From Chenopodium formosanum (lineage: Eukaryota > Streptophyta > Magnoliopsida > Caryophyllales > Amaranthaceae), in assembly GCA_024500155.1 (NCBI GenBank), contig CM044868.1, positions 44,242,165 to 44,306,164 of the forward strand: a DNA stretch of 64,000 nt, given 5' to 3'. The translations under genes were made by a program, and so were the position numbers. This document shows, piece after piece, positions 11,330 to 22,364 of the stretch; the first letter of the stretch is position 1, and each line of letters begins with the position of its first letter. The notes below the pieces were generated by a model. It saw only the letters and a list, made by a program, of their open reading frames with translations. It was not told the DNA's origin and ran no database searches.

Positions 11330-13516
11330 AACTCCCCCAAGCTAACCTTTTGCTCGTCCTCGAGCAAATTAACATGAAACACGAAAGAAGGAGAATTATT
11401 TATTCAAGCAAAGCTAGAACACTAAAGGAGACAAGAATGTACACTAACTCACTTTCGTAGGAATCACAGTCACTTTTAGCAACTAATGACAAGCCCTTTA
11501 AACCCCTAGATCGCCCTAGAGGATGAGTGTGCTCTCGTGAGGGTGTCCTAAGAGTTTAACCCACAACTCTAAATAAAAACCAAGGCACGACAATAAAAAA
11601 GAAAAGAAAAAGAAACATAAAAAAAAGAAAGAAAACATAATTTCATGTTTAGACAAGAGATAGGAACAAACACCAATGAATGCAAACCTTTCTAAATAGA
11701 CAAATGTATGCACGTTCTAAGATTTCAATGGTTGATTGAAACATAACATATGCTAAGCATAGAGAACTAATGAGGACTCAATCCACCCTAACCTCAACCA
11801 ATCGGGCCGCGTTCTCTCCACTAGCTTCAAATAAACCCTTAAGCTAGCTTCTCATGATTCCTCGAAGGAACCGGAAAAAGATAAAGAAATGAAAAACTTT
11901 GAGAAGGTAATCCCAACATCTCAACTATGCATACTCTCTCCATAGGTTTTAAGTCTATCTCCCTCCACCGTTCTTTGACTTAACCCCACTAAAGTCTAAG
12001 GGTCTTTTATTTGGTTGTAACATAAGGCTAAGGGTTAAGGCGGGGTACAAATTTGAAAATTTTGGTGATATTTCCTAAGTGAAGCAAAAGAGTGGCCTAC
12101 TCTCAAAAACAAACTCAAGAATTCACAAAATATCAAACAAAAATACCAATAATGCCATCTCCCACAAGCTTACTCAACACTAACACACAATATATACAAA
12201 AAAAATGAAGGAACGCTCCCCCCCCCCCTCAAGCTTGAACGAAGCATTGTCCTCAATGCTTAAACAAGGGAAGAAAATGAAACCAAACTAAAATATATTA
12301 TTTGTGTTTATTTGTTTCTTTTTGTTTTTTTTTTTATATTTTTTTTTTTTTTTTGGTGTGTCCTTGCCTTTTTCTAACCATGGACGGCTTTTTCTTGAAA
12401 CTTCATTTGATTTTCTTGAATTGCATCTTTCTTCTCCAACTTTTTGCATATTCCTTTCAAGCTCAACTTTCAAATACCGTACTTAAACCAATTCACAAAG
12501 TTTTCTTGCTCATGATCAACACTCTCATAACTCAAACCTCACATGCCTATGCTTCACTAACTAAAAGGGTTGGTAAACATAGGCCATTGGGTTTGTAATG
12601 CGGTTTAAACAAGAGCGGGAAACATTAGGCTCAAATTAGTTAATAAGTAGGTTGATGCAAAATAGAAAATCAAATTTGTAACAAAATAAAAAGAAGATAA
12701 AGAAAAATGAGAAAAGGTGCCCTTTTCCTCTCCTAGAGAGGCCCGGTCACGATCTTGGGAGCTAGAGGTCAAAACAAGGATTAAGACATGCATAGTCAAG
12801 GATCCTAAATAGCCGCTCAACAAGGTGATTAAGGCTAGAACAAATGAAGCTCACAAGGGATTATAACAAAACAAATACCAACCAAGGGTTTCAAATCCAC
12901 TATAGAGAGCAACTCCATCTTACCACATTCCCGTGAACTAAGGCTTCATGGACCCCTAAAAGTTCTTAAACCGGCTACCTTAGCATATAGTATCCTAGAG
13001 TCAACCAATGACACTCTCAAACCGTGCACACATTTACCACTTAGGAAGAAAAACATTCAAGAAATGCATATACTCAAGTGCATGGCATAAATGACCAACA
13101 TTCTACCCAAGCATGATAGAATACCCTCCCCCAAGCTTGAATGAGACAATATACTCAAACATAAACCATATAAAACATGGGAGGGGAAAAAAAAAGAAAT
13201 CAATCCAACAAACCAACACATGTCTAACGAGTCACCAACCATTAGAGAAAGAGCTAAGAAAGATGTTACCGGATATTGGTGGGTGTAATTTCCCGCAAAT
13301 GAACCAATTTAACCTTTCAAAGCCGATTTCCTCTGGAATTGAATCTCGATTTCCATATGCTAGCTAAAATAGGCATCAAACTTCCTTGATTCTTGATCCA
13401 AACCAATGCATTAGTGTATATCAAGTCATGTACCTAGCAAAAGGACACACAAACATTTCCATGAGAGAAAATCTAATCTAAAAAGAAAAGAAAATGAAAG
13501 CAATAAAAGCCTCGGG
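11330..13516 (-). other. 3' noncoding region of element B with polypurine tract
   Basis: About 2.2 kb with no supported gene, lying between the gag stop and the 3' LTR. The polypurine tract is AGCTTGGGGGAG at 11331-11343 (minus); the hairpin is at 11350-11367 (TTGCTCG / CGAGCAA, loop AGGA in sense). A poly-T run at about 12320-12355 gives spurious hydrophobic frames. A word shared with element G lies at 12967-12986. Element C has the same region at 39496-41922. Confidence 0.7.
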
Positions 13517-15259
13517 TTACTTCCCGAGAAAGGCTTGTTTAACGTCCAAGCGAGACCGCTCTAGTAAATAATATTGCAGCGAACGCAAGAGCTTATCAAA
13601 TGCACTACTACACATCTCATATGATAACAAGTAGGCAAATGAAGGGAGGAGGACGTGCAACAAGATTATTGCACGTAAATGAGGAGGAAGATGCCAAAAG
13701 AAAGAAGAAAAATCAAAAGAAAAATCAAAAAAAGAAGAAGAGAAAAAAGAAGAAAAATAAGGAAGAGAATAAAAAGGCAAAACCTCCTCAAAATCTTTTT
13801 GGGTGGCATAATCACCCATTTCCTCAATAATAGGAGGATGAAAAGGAAGAGTCTCATCAAAGAATAGAGGATCCTCAATAGGCTTTAAGACAAAAGAGGG
13901 GAGGAACATAGGATAGTAGGGGATGTGGTCAAATTTCCTTGAGAAAGGGACATGAGGAAGAGGAGGAGAAACAATGGTCTCACAAAGCCTCACATCACCA
14001 ATGAGGGCATGAAAATCAATCATTGAATCCTCAAAAGAACACTCTTGACTCTCATCTCCCTCAAACAAAAACTCTCCAATAGAAACAACCTCATCCTCCT
14101 CTCTATCACAACGATGAACAACAACTCCCTCAAGATCCTCAAAGCCTAGAGTCTCTAAACCATGCATGAAAGGATAAAGGTTTCTCTCAAATTCATCCCT
14201 TTCCCATGAAGCATTTCCAATGAACTCTTTCAAGAGGCTATAATGATTTGTTACACCTTCAATGAACATACTAGCCATAACCTCAAATAAGTCCAAAGAC
14301 TCATGGGTAGAAGGGTCACAAACATGCAAGGTAGACTCATCAAGATGGGGAAGGGGGTTGGAAACCTCGAAATCGACATTTTCTTCATTCACAACTCTTC
14401 CACCATCAATCAAGGGACTCTCAATCTCTCTTGATTGCTCAAACTCATCATCATCATCCTCATGATCTCCCTCATTCAAAATTGAAGATGGCTCACTCAC
14501 ATCCTCACCAACGGAAGCTCTCAAAGGGGGTAAATAAGGGGAAGGATGGCATTTAAGCTCAAATGGGGAATGAAAAGGATCAAAATCCTCAAAAATCCCC
14601 TCATCACAAGAAAATCTCCCCTCAACTTCACATCCTTGGCCCACATCATTCTCAAAAACACTCTCACGCTCCAAATGAGGTGCCTCACATCCATTTACAT
14701 CAACCAAAGCACTCATAACTTGGGCAAGCCTCACTTCTCTCAATTTTTGTTCCTCTTGAAGCTCTTGGAGTTGTTGGGTGAGATATTGCATTTGAGAAAG
14801 AATTTGGGCTTCAATGTTATTGGGTTGAGGTTCATGATCAAAGTCAAATTGCACATCATCAAAATTAGCACAAACCTCATCAAAATGAGCATAAGGGGGA
14901 AAGGTGTCAATTTGCATACTTGGATTATCACTAGGCACATAAGAAGTATCAAGAGAATTCATGCAAAAATTAAAAGAATCTTGGCATTGAGAATCAAAGT
15001 AAGAAACATGAGATTCTCTATCTAAAGAATCCTTAACAAGCCATGTGAAGAAATCCCACGCATCATGCATAGACAAATGACAAAATCTACCATTATTCAT
15101 GTCCTCAACCATTCCCCTAGTATACTCATTCATACCCCAATAAGCTATACCACAAGCATCATTAAGAGAACACCCATGGTAACTAAGGAAACCATCTAGT
15201 CTTTCAAAGTAAGCATAAAAGGGTTCACCATCAAATTGAGGAAAAGATAAGCATGCCAT
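13517..15259 (-). CDS. Gag-like protein of gag-only element B
   Basis: An open frame of 580 codons from the ATG at 15259 (MACLSFPQFDGEP); upstream in-frame codons lack an ATG. Residues ~8-80 (DGEPFYAYFERLDGFL, EYTRGMVEDMNNGRF, AWDFFTWL) follow the pattern of the C-terminal half of plant gypsy Retrotrans_gag domains, where 'GEsf..yweRfk' leads to 'FY.gL' and 'a..gG.l'. Next comes an acidic Glu/Asp-rich tail with a Gln-rich coiled-coil-like stretch (SQMQYLTQQLQELQEEQ). No zinc knuckle is visible. Element C has a close copy. The C-terminus is encoded by a purine-rich tract and is poorly conserved because of a frameshift in C. Expected role: capsid protein, or an RNA-binding adaptor to a partner's capsid. 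The domain match is from memory and should be tested by profile search. Confidence 0.7.
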   Translation of the reverse strand: MACLSFPQFDGEPFYAYFERLDGFLSYHGCSLNDACGIAYWGMNEYTRGMVEDMNNGRFCHLSMHDAWDFFTWLVKDSLDRESHVSYFDSQCQDSFNFCMNSLDTSYVPSDNPSMQIDTFPPYAHFDEVCANFDDVQFDFDHEPQPNNIEAQILSQMQYLTQQLQELQEEQKLREVRLAQVMSALVDVNGCEAPHLERESVFENDVGQGCEVEGRFSCDEGIFEDFDPFHSPFELKCHPSPYLPPLRASVGEDVSEPSSILNEGDHEDDDDEFEQSREIESPLIDGGRVVNEENVDFEVSNPLPHLDESTLHVCDPSTHESLDLFEVMASMFIEGVTNHYSLLKEFIGNASWERDEFERNLYPFMHGLETLGFEDLEGVVVHRCDREEDEVVSIGEFLFEGDESQECSFEDSMIDFHALIGDVRLCETIVSPPLPHVPFSRKFDHIPYYPMFLPSFVLKPIEDPLFFDETLPFHPPIIEEMGDYATQKDFEEVLPFYSLPYFSSFFSSSFFDFSFDFSSFFWHLPPHLRAIILLHVLLPSFAYLLSYEMCSSAFDKLLRSLQYYLLERSRLDVKQAFLGK

Positions 15260-15354
15260 TTTTATACAAATATCGAACAAAGAAAAGCAAACACAAATCA
15301 AATTATATACAAGAACCTAGCTAATCTAATCAACACAAACTAATGAACGCCTTA

Positions 15355-15378
15355 GTCCCCGGCAACGGCGCCAAAATT
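15355..15378 (-). promoter_or_regulatory. Primer-binding site of element B
   Basis: On the minus strand TGGCGCCGTTGCCGGGGA (within 15355-15373) lies 5 nt after the LTR end. It is the tRNA-Arg type primer site typical of Tat/Ogre gypsy elements. It sets the direction of the element. Confidence 0.88.
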
Positions 15379-16965
15379 TGATCGGGGGTTTAAGTAGTGT
15401 CGTTAGTCTACTAACCCTAATCAAATTAACAATTTATAATACCTAAACTACCCTAATACGAGTATAGGGGTAAGTAAAGGGTCGAACCCAAAAGGACTAA
15501 GTGTATCAATCTATGCTAATTAGACTACTAGGAAAGCTTGTGAGGTAAAGAGAGGTTCAACTAACACTACTAAGAGCAAATAACTAAAACTAGGGAAAGT
15601 GGAATCCAATTACATCAATGCATTCAACAACATCAAACAATTAGATGAAAATGACCTCAATTAGGACGAGTAACACATTTAACTCACTCTCGCGCAATTA
15701 AGCATGTTAATAATCCTACTAAACTAATTCACTCTCGTGCAACTAGCGTAGCAAAGATATGGAGGAATTTAGGGCTCTAAACCAACTCACTCTCGCACAA
15801 TCGATTGAAAACACAATTAAAAGCATAGAATCAATTAGCTAGAAAAATTCTAATACATAAAAGCATCATCCATACACAATAATCAAGGAACAACTCCATA
15901 CTAACCACAATCAATCATTAAATTAATTAACATAACCTTCATCCATTTCCCTAGAACGAACCTAAACTAACATGGTGAACAAAAACAAGGAAAACAAGGT
16001 AAAATAATAATAAAAGCAAGAATCAACCACTAAACTAATTAATCTACTCAAATAAACAAATAAATAAGCAAAAACAATAATAAATGAAAGCAATAAAGGT
16101 GAGAGAAAGTTAGGAAGACTCATTGAATTTATGAGAGGAAAAATCCACAAATTTGCTTCTTCAAAATCCCAAAAACTTCATGAAAAATCCAAGCTTTCTC
16201 TCTCTAAACTACTCTAAACTAGAGAGAGAAACTCCTAATCTAACCCTAAGAGAGAGAAGCTCTCCTAAACTAACTAAGAAAATAGCATAATAGATCCCCC
16301 CCTTTTTACAAAGAGTCCCGTCTATATATATGTGGCTCCACCAAAAGAAAGAGACTTGGACAACAAGGCGCAAATAAATCGTAAACCCAGTCGTGCGCGC
16401 CCGCACATGAGTCCTGTGCGCCCGCACACAGGTGTGTGCGCCCTCTCATCGTAGTGTGCGGCCGCAACTTTGTGGGTACGGGGAAAATAAGTGCTCCCGC
16501 ACATAAGTCATTTGCGTCCGCGCAAAGGTGTGTGCGCCCGCACAGCAGTCGCGCATAGGGTCGCGCAAACTATCTTGTTTTGCTCTGTTTCTTCAGTCTG
16601 GCTGTGCGGGTTCTGACAGGGCTGCGCGCCCACACAGACTCACATGTGCGACCGCGCATAAGCCGCACAGCACCCCGCGCACAACAGATAACTTGGCTTC
16701 TTGATATCCTCTTTCTTTCGGCGCATAATTCCTACATAACCAAAGCATGGAGATCAAAATAAAAACAAAGAAAATAAGATAAATTAAATAAATTAAGAAA
16801 ATAAGCTAAAAACTATTAAAAACCACTTAAATACTCGAAATCAAGATAAAAGACGAGAATAAGTAAATAAAGAAATAAAGGACAAAAAGGGTTAAATTAT
16901 TAGAAAAATAAGCCAAAAAACGACTCAATAAACACCCTAAAAAGTGGCATAAAAGTCACTTATCA
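15379..16965 (-). repeat. 5' LTR of element B
   Basis: Near-identical to 9744-11329 with the same ends. TATA box at 16323-16331 (minus), GC palindrome array at about 16393-16680. The outer end abuts CCAAG. Confidence 0.9.
16323..16331 (-). promoter_or_regulatory. TATA box of element B 5' LTR
   Basis: TATATATAT conserved in all four LTRs of this family (10687-10695, 38829-38837 region, 45767-45775). It lies 3', in sense, of the GC palindrome array. Confidence 0.55.
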
Positions 16966-18246
16966 CCAAGTTCTAGCTCTTGCGCTCTCAAGTCGTGCTC
17001 TCATGAAGATGGGGTGTTGAACCCACTATCAAGTTCTTTTTGAGACCGCAACTCATAGTTTTCATCAACATCATGTTCCACGTTCATTCAAAGATCGTAC
17101 TGAACGCACGAAGCAACGAGAAAGATCGAAGAAACCCATATCAACGCGGGCATGCAGCCCATTTGCGTGGGCGTGCAGGCCAGCTGCGCGAGCGCGCCTC
17201 CTTGCCCGCGCGGCCGCGCCACTCTAGGTATTTGTCTTGCTTGGTTTTTGTTCGCGCCTCCTATATATATCTTTGTAACCAGATTTTTTAGGAAGTGGGA
17301 GGGCAAGTTTCATTTTAGATTTTGATTATAATTTTAGCTTAGTTGAGAGCTTCTCTATCTAGTTTTAGGGTTAGTTTAGGAGTAGATTTTAGAGAGAGAA
17401 AGTGAGGAATCTCAATGGTGATTAATAGATTGAAGATTCAGTGGTGACAATTGTGTTGAAGATCTTCTCTATTATCAATGAGCATTTCTAACACTATCTC
17501 ATTTTATTGCTTTGGTTGATTTCTTATTTGTTTGGTTTGACTTTATGATTTGTTCTTTGATTAGTGTAATTGTTCTTCATATATTGTTAATTTATGTTTT
17601 CTTTAGTTGTTTGTGATTAGATGTTGATTTTTTAGGAATTGTTTGGCTAGGGATAAGGTGAAACTTGTATGATTGATTGATTGTGCTTAATTTGGGGATT
17701 ATGTTGATTAATTGTTGAGATTAAAGTGATTAATGGAATTTATCATGTGTGTAATTCGATTAGTTCTTGAGAATCATGCTAGATTGCATTGTATTTTCTA
17801 AAGAAATGGACCATTGATTTAGGAATTGCAATTATCGATTGAGCTTGATTAGTGATGCTCCTAGTTAGAGTCTCTCGTAGTTGGCGCTAATTTGTCCTCT
17901 AGGAGATAGCTTGTTTACTCTTCTGATTGAGCTTGCCATTAGTCTTCACAACCATTGACTTGCATATTGTTCCCGAAATGCTACAATTGTTATGATTACT
18001 TGTTGATCCTTGTTCCTAGTGTTTTATTTGTTTGCTTATTCATTTTGTTAGTTGGTTATTGTTTACCTTTTGTCCTTATACTTCGACCTAGCTTAGGCGC
18101 ATGATTGAGAGCGCTTGAACATTACCGTTCCTTTGGGTTCGACCCTTCACTTGCCTCTATACTAGTATTTAGGTTTGTTAAGAGTTTATTAATTTAGTTT
18201 AACCGAGGGAGGATTAGTTTCAATGACCTAGTTCAACCCCTCGTCA
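16966..18246 (+). repeat. F1 3' LTR, right part, with TATA box
   Basis: Starts with the second CCAAG copy (16966-16970) and continues exactly where 9743 stopped; F2 at 23720-23760 shows the uninterrupted sequence. A GC-rich block (about 17140-17220, GCGGGCG-type words) precedes a TATA box at 17262-17270 (TATATATAT). The open frame at 17040-17291 overlaps the GC block and is not a gene. The right end is CCTCGTCA. Confidence 0.72.
17262..17270 (+). promoter_or_regulatory. TATA box of F1 LTR
   Basis: TATATATAT just 3' of the GC-rich block. The F2 LTR has TATAAATA at the homologous place (63305-63312). Confidence 0.5.
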
Positions 18247-18248
18247 CT

Positions 18249-19728
18249 CCAAATGAGCACTTCTGGAATGTCTACAAAAATCTCATAACTCGTCCTACTC
18301 GATCAACAAGATTATTTTGTGCTACAACTATAAGGAGACTCGACATCAAAGATGATGTCATCCGCTTAGCACAAAACTTTGGTTGGGGCGATTTCATCGA
18401 TCTTTACGCTCACACCAATGAGCGAATCACATTGGAGTTCCTTGCCTCTCTTCGTAAGGAGGTCATTGAGGAAGACGATAATGGGAATGAAGCTCAAATT
18501 GTTCTTCACTTTCAATCGTTTAACAAAGACCATTTCCTAACCGAGGGTGATTTAAATGACATTTTCCATTGGCATGCAACCGGATTTGATCATCCTTACG
18601 ATATGACCTCAATGTATTGTATCCCATACAATGAGAAAGAGTGGTGGCGGAGTAACTCCACCAAGGACCATTATCGAACTAACACCGCAAAGGTCAACAA
18701 CATCATCCATATTGCTATGAGACATATTGCCCGGCTTCTTCAATATGTTGTATTCTTCAAGGAAAACCTCGGCTCTATGGTAAAAGATGAGGTAGCTTGC
18801 CTCTTCTTGGCCGACAATCCTTAGCACCTGAATTTCCAATGCTCTTCCACTTTTATCTCGAGACTATTTGAAATTCGTGATGGCCGCCTTGGTGACGAGT
18901 TTCACATGGGGGCATACAAAGACTAAATCGAACTACTTCCCCATGTGCTCCAAATCAAAGAGGAAGCAGTCGAAGGCTTTCCTCCTTATGCTCTCTTTAT
19001 CATTGCTCTCCGCCAACAACGTTTCATTAACTACACCACCAACCAACGTAAGTATATGCTCTTGGTGGATAATGGGGATGAAGTGTGTGTCCCTCCGAAC
19101 ACCCCCCCCCCTCTCACTTCGGTAGATCCTTCAAACCTCTACTATGGAAGATCGCTTGGAAGTTCATCCCTAATGAATTGAGGAAGAACCAAGTCCGAGG
19201 TGCAATTCCACACCCTCAACCGGTCTACCAAGTGGAGCAGCCCGTTCCCCCCCTCCCCGTAGTGGGGGAGGTGAGACATATTCTTCATCTTGCCTTCCTC
19301 CAATTGATTTGAATGCTATCCGTAGTACCCTCGAGGATATCCGCCGTGATAATCAAGCTTCCATTGAACAATGGGGGTACTACGGAAGGATGAATTACGG
19401 TAATCTTGTGCAAGCGGGTGTTCAAGCGCCCTATGTTAACTATCCTTACCACCCACGTCAAGAAGGCCCGGTTCCAAATTGGGGTCCCTATAACCCTAGA
19501 AACCCCACCCCCAACGGCTATCCCAATTGGGAAGGGCCTATCGACCCATCCCAACGTGTTGGTACCCCACCATACAACTCGTATCGTGCGGGTGGGTGTG
19601 ATCCAGCAAATGATCCGGCATCTATTTCAACCCCGAACCCCTTTGATGGTGGATGGGGTGGCCAAGGGTGGCCCAATGAACACATCAACCAACCTTTCCC
19701 ATCCATTCATGGATACTCCCGGGTTTGA
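18249..19728 (+). pseudogene. Broken ATHILA ORF-1-like gene
   Basis: Translation opens at the F1 junction with NEHFWNVYKNL and continues in one frame to 18824: RRLDIKDDVIRLAQNFGWG, ITLEFLASL, VLHFQSFNKDHFLTEGDLNDIF. This order (a helical region, 'lt.EFL..l', 'F.lf...y.l...dLn.if') is the pattern of the plant ATHILA ORF-1 family. The frame goes on through a TAG (18822) and a TAA (about 18925), both readable as C-to-T changes of CAG/CAA, to 19181. It then shifts twice, ending in a Pro/Gly/Asn-rich segment (19309-19728: NWGPYNPRNPTPNGYPNW). No start codon remains because F1 replaced the upstream part. Function in the element is unknown; family recognition is from memory. Confidence 0.6.
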
Positions 19729-19984
19729 TTTCGGTAACCCTACTCCGGAGCAAAGAGATAGGAACCCGTAATGAGGGTTCCCTCCCTTCTCTTCCTTCCC
19801 CCGGAATTCCTTGCTTAACTTTTGCTCGAGACATGAAAAAGGATATTGTGGGGGAGGATGGTCCTTTTAGTTGGTTGAAGTGTACATAGGAGGGTAGTGT
19901 GGTAGGATAGTAGCTTGTGCATAAGGTGAGCCATGGAGGATAGTTGATTTTGTTGTAGTTGGTGATGATTTTTGGTTGGTTTTT

Positions 19985-20045
19985 GATGATGATGATGATG
20001 TATTGATGATGATAATGATTTTTATGATGATGATTTTAATTGATA
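19985..20045. repeat. GAT-type microsatellite
   Basis: Imperfect GAT/ATG triplet run in the noncoding region of element G. Confidence 0.7.
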
Positions 20046-20729
20046 ATTGATGAGTTTTGAGTTTTATGTAGACAAAGATGCTCCCAAAGAGAAAAATCCA
20101 AACTCCCAACAATCCAAGTTCCCTTAATCCAAACTTTGTAGATAGTTTTTTTATTTTCCATTTTCTCTTTGTTCATAACTCTAATATTTTTCTTTGTTTA
20201 CTAACTTTTTATTTTTATATTGTAGTTTCTTTTGTTTGGGCTCACTTTCCATGTAGCTTGAAGAATGAGGACAAAAAGGAAAGCTAAGGAGCGGCACAAG
20301 CTCCCTCGGTGAGATTGCATAATTCTCTTGTCTTCTAATTCAAGCGGCATTTGGTGAGACCTTTCCTCTCTTTTATTTTCTCTTGTTTGCATATTTAGTT
20401 ATATTAGGATGGAGTTGATTGTTCGAGGTTGTATGCATTTGATTTTGCGGAATCCAGTGATCGTTGGTTTGATGTTGAACGATCTTTGTTTGTCGATTGG
20501 GAATTAAATGTTTACTTGCCTCTTATCCCTTTTATTCTCCTTCCTTTTTGAAAAAACAAAAAGAAAAAAAAATTGATAATTGAAAAAAAAGGGAAAAAAT
20601 ATGCTCTTTTTGTTCAAGACAAACCACAAAATCTTTAGTGTTTCATCTTCACTTTGAGCATAATAAAAGTTAACTTGCATGATTGAATGTCTTTCTTGCT
20701 AAGTTCTTAAAGTTTACACGCTTCGGGAT

Positions 20730-20795
20730 TGCCGTCGGTTTACTCTAGGATAGGTACATGCTAAGGTAGCCGGTTTAGAACTCTTAAAGCCCATC
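20730..20795 (+). other. Noncoding block shared by unrelated gypsy elements
   Basis: Contains ATGCTAAGGTAGCCGGTTTA exactly (20758-20777), preceded by a CTCTAGGATA word. The same word in sense is on the minus strand in element B (12967-12986) and element C (41107-41126). No open frame is conserved across the copies. Confidence 0.7.
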
Positions 20796-22109
20796 GAACC
20801 CAATTTCACTTGTTTCTAGTAAGAAGGTGTTGCTCTCATTAGGGGATTTGAAGCCATAGAGGTAGTTTTTGTAACCCGATGTGAGTTTCATTATTCAAGA
20901 CTCCAACAATTTTTGTTTGAGCGGCGTAGGATCCTTACCAAGGCATGCTTAGATCTAGTTTTTGGTGTTTAGCTTCCCGAGATCGCGACCGAGTTAACTT
21001 AGGGATGATAAAGAGCATTCTTCATTCAATGACTATTTTGTTTTCTATGATTAGTTTTTATTTTATTTTCTCTTGTATTTTGTGTTGCATTTCCCCCTTT
21101 TGCTTACCATGTTGAGCCTTCCCCTCTTTGAATTAAATGTATATCACTATTTCGCTTTCCATAAGGACCCTTGTCTCCAACGTTATAACCCTCTTAATGC
21201 TCTTTTTACTTAGGAAAGTTGAGTCACTAGTCGGTGGAGGCAGCTAGACTTCAAGCATATGTAGAAGGCATGACTTGGTAAGACGTCGTGTTTCCTTATT
21301 TTGTATTGTTTTACCTTTATTTCGGCTCCTTCGTGGAGTCATCAGACGCTACCTCCAAGGGTGGATTTAAATCTAGAGGAGGGAACGCGGTAAGAATGTA
21401 TGGATTGTGGGGGGAGTGGTGCATACTAGAGTTCTCTATGCTTAGGATGATTTATCCTTTAATCAACCATTAACATCCCCTTGCGTGTTTACTTTCACTA
21501 TTTAGAAAGTTTGGCTTCCACTTATGCTTGTTGTCTATAAAAGCTTGATTTGATTATGATTTGCATGTGCTTGATGATCCATATTCTTGTCTTCTCCTTT
21601 TGGTTTGTCTTGGACACAATTTTATTAGATTTGTGGGAAAGCTCCTGGGAAACCCTCACGAGATGACAACTGTCCTCATCGGCGGCCATGAGGTTTAAAT
21701 GGTTTGTTGCTTACACTAAAAGCAACTTCGGTTTTACATTGTTAGTCCTTCTTCTTCTAGCTTTATTTTCTTGATCACAAGCAAAAGACAAGTGTGGGGG
21801 AAGTTGATTCTTATGAGTTTTCCCCATACTTATAGCTTGTTTTCTCCCCTTTCCTTACCTTTAGTTCTCCTTTCTTTTACTTTTTTTCTTTCCTAGATTT
21901 TCCCTCATTTCCCTACTTTCTACTTTAACTTTCTTGCTTGTGTCTTGTAGGAACCGGGATTTTCAAAGAGGAGAAGGTTTTAGGTTGAAGGGAGCCACAA
22001 GAAGCAAATTTAAGAAGAGGTGTGGTCGAACCCTTCAGAGGTTCGATCGAACTTAGGTGTGAACATTAGAGGTAGAGACATATCAGTTTTCAGCATTTTT
22101 GCAGGGGAG

Positions 22110-22265
22110 GTCGAACCACAGAAGTTCGACCGAACCAAGAGCAAGGAGGTTCGACCGAACCAGGAGCAGGAAGGTTCGACCAAACCAGGAGCAGGGAGGT
22201 TCGAGCGAACCAGGAGCAGGGAGGTTCGAGCGAACCAGGAGCAGGGAGTTTCGACCGAGCCTACC
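22110..22265 (+). repeat. Tandem array with palindromic core
   Basis: Five to six imperfect copies of an about 25-bp unit built on the palindrome GGTTCGACCGAACC followed by AGGAGCAGG. It sits about 100-250 bp upstream of the TATA box. Open frames on both strands through the array (22010-22397) come from the repeat and are not genes. Confidence 0.75.
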
Positions 22266-22356
22266 CTTGGTTTGACTGAACATACCCACATGTCCGACCG
22301 AACCTATCCAGAGTTCGGTCAAACCTTTTCCCGATTTCAACAAATTTTGTACGGGC

Positions 22357-22364
22357 TATATAAG
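22357..22364 (+). promoter_or_regulatory. TATA box of element G LTR
   Basis: TATATAAG, 3' of the palindromic array; position matches the U3/R boundary seen in F1. Confidence 0.5.

Larger units (their letters stand above)
9744..16965 (-). mobile_element. Complete gag-only non-autonomous Tat-like retrotransposon B
   Basis: A 7222-bp element flanked by perfect 5-bp duplications CCAAG (9739-9743 and 16966-16970). The empty site is visible in F2 at 23724-23728. On the minus strand the order is 5' LTR (16965 to 15379), primer-binding site complementary to tRNA-Arg (TGGCGCCGTTGCCGGGGA), a single gag-like gene, about 2.2 kb of noncoding sequence, a polypurine tract, and the 3' LTR (11329 to 9744). 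No protease, RT, RNase H or integrase motif is present in the 4049-bp interior. This matches the layout described for plant TR-GAG elements, so it probably depends on an autonomous relative. By eye the LTRs differ by only a few percent, so it is a recent insertion. Confidence 0.9.
8710..18246 (+). mobile_element. Tat-like Ty3/gypsy element F1, 3' end only
   Basis: The internal 3' noncoding region (8710-9427) matches, on the opposite strand, element B at 11345-12060. It ends in the hairpin and polypurine tract at 9390-9422. The 3' LTR begins TGATGGGTG at 9428 and ends CCTCGTCA at 18246, split by element B. At 18247 the sequence changes directly to coding sequence of element G with no primer-binding site, so this is a 3' LTR inserted in G. 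The 5' part is left of copia A and outside the window. No coding domain of F1 is visible here. Confidence 0.75.
19729..21804 (+). other. 3' noncoding region of element G
   Basis: No gene is supported in this 2-kb stretch. It holds a GAT/ATG microsatellite at about 19985-20045 and an A-rich run at about 20550-20600. Blocks homologous to the noncoding regions of elements B, C and F1 occur, including an exact 20-mer at 20758-20777. The polypurine tract is at its right end. Confidence 0.65.

Noticed and set aside
12302..12598. Hydrophobic small proteins from T-rich runs, also 40464-40738 and 60264-60563
   Set aside because: Homopolymer and pyrimidine tracts translate as Phe/Leu; no conservation or start context.
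14546..15025. 159-codon plus-strand frame opposite the element B gag gene, also 42802-43281
   Set aside because: Antisense shadow of the gag frame; its conservation in C follows from the sense gene.
16966..18400. F1 LTR followed by G as the 5' end of one element
   Set aside because: No primer-binding site follows 18246; coding sequence starts at once, which fits an LTR inserted in an existing gene.
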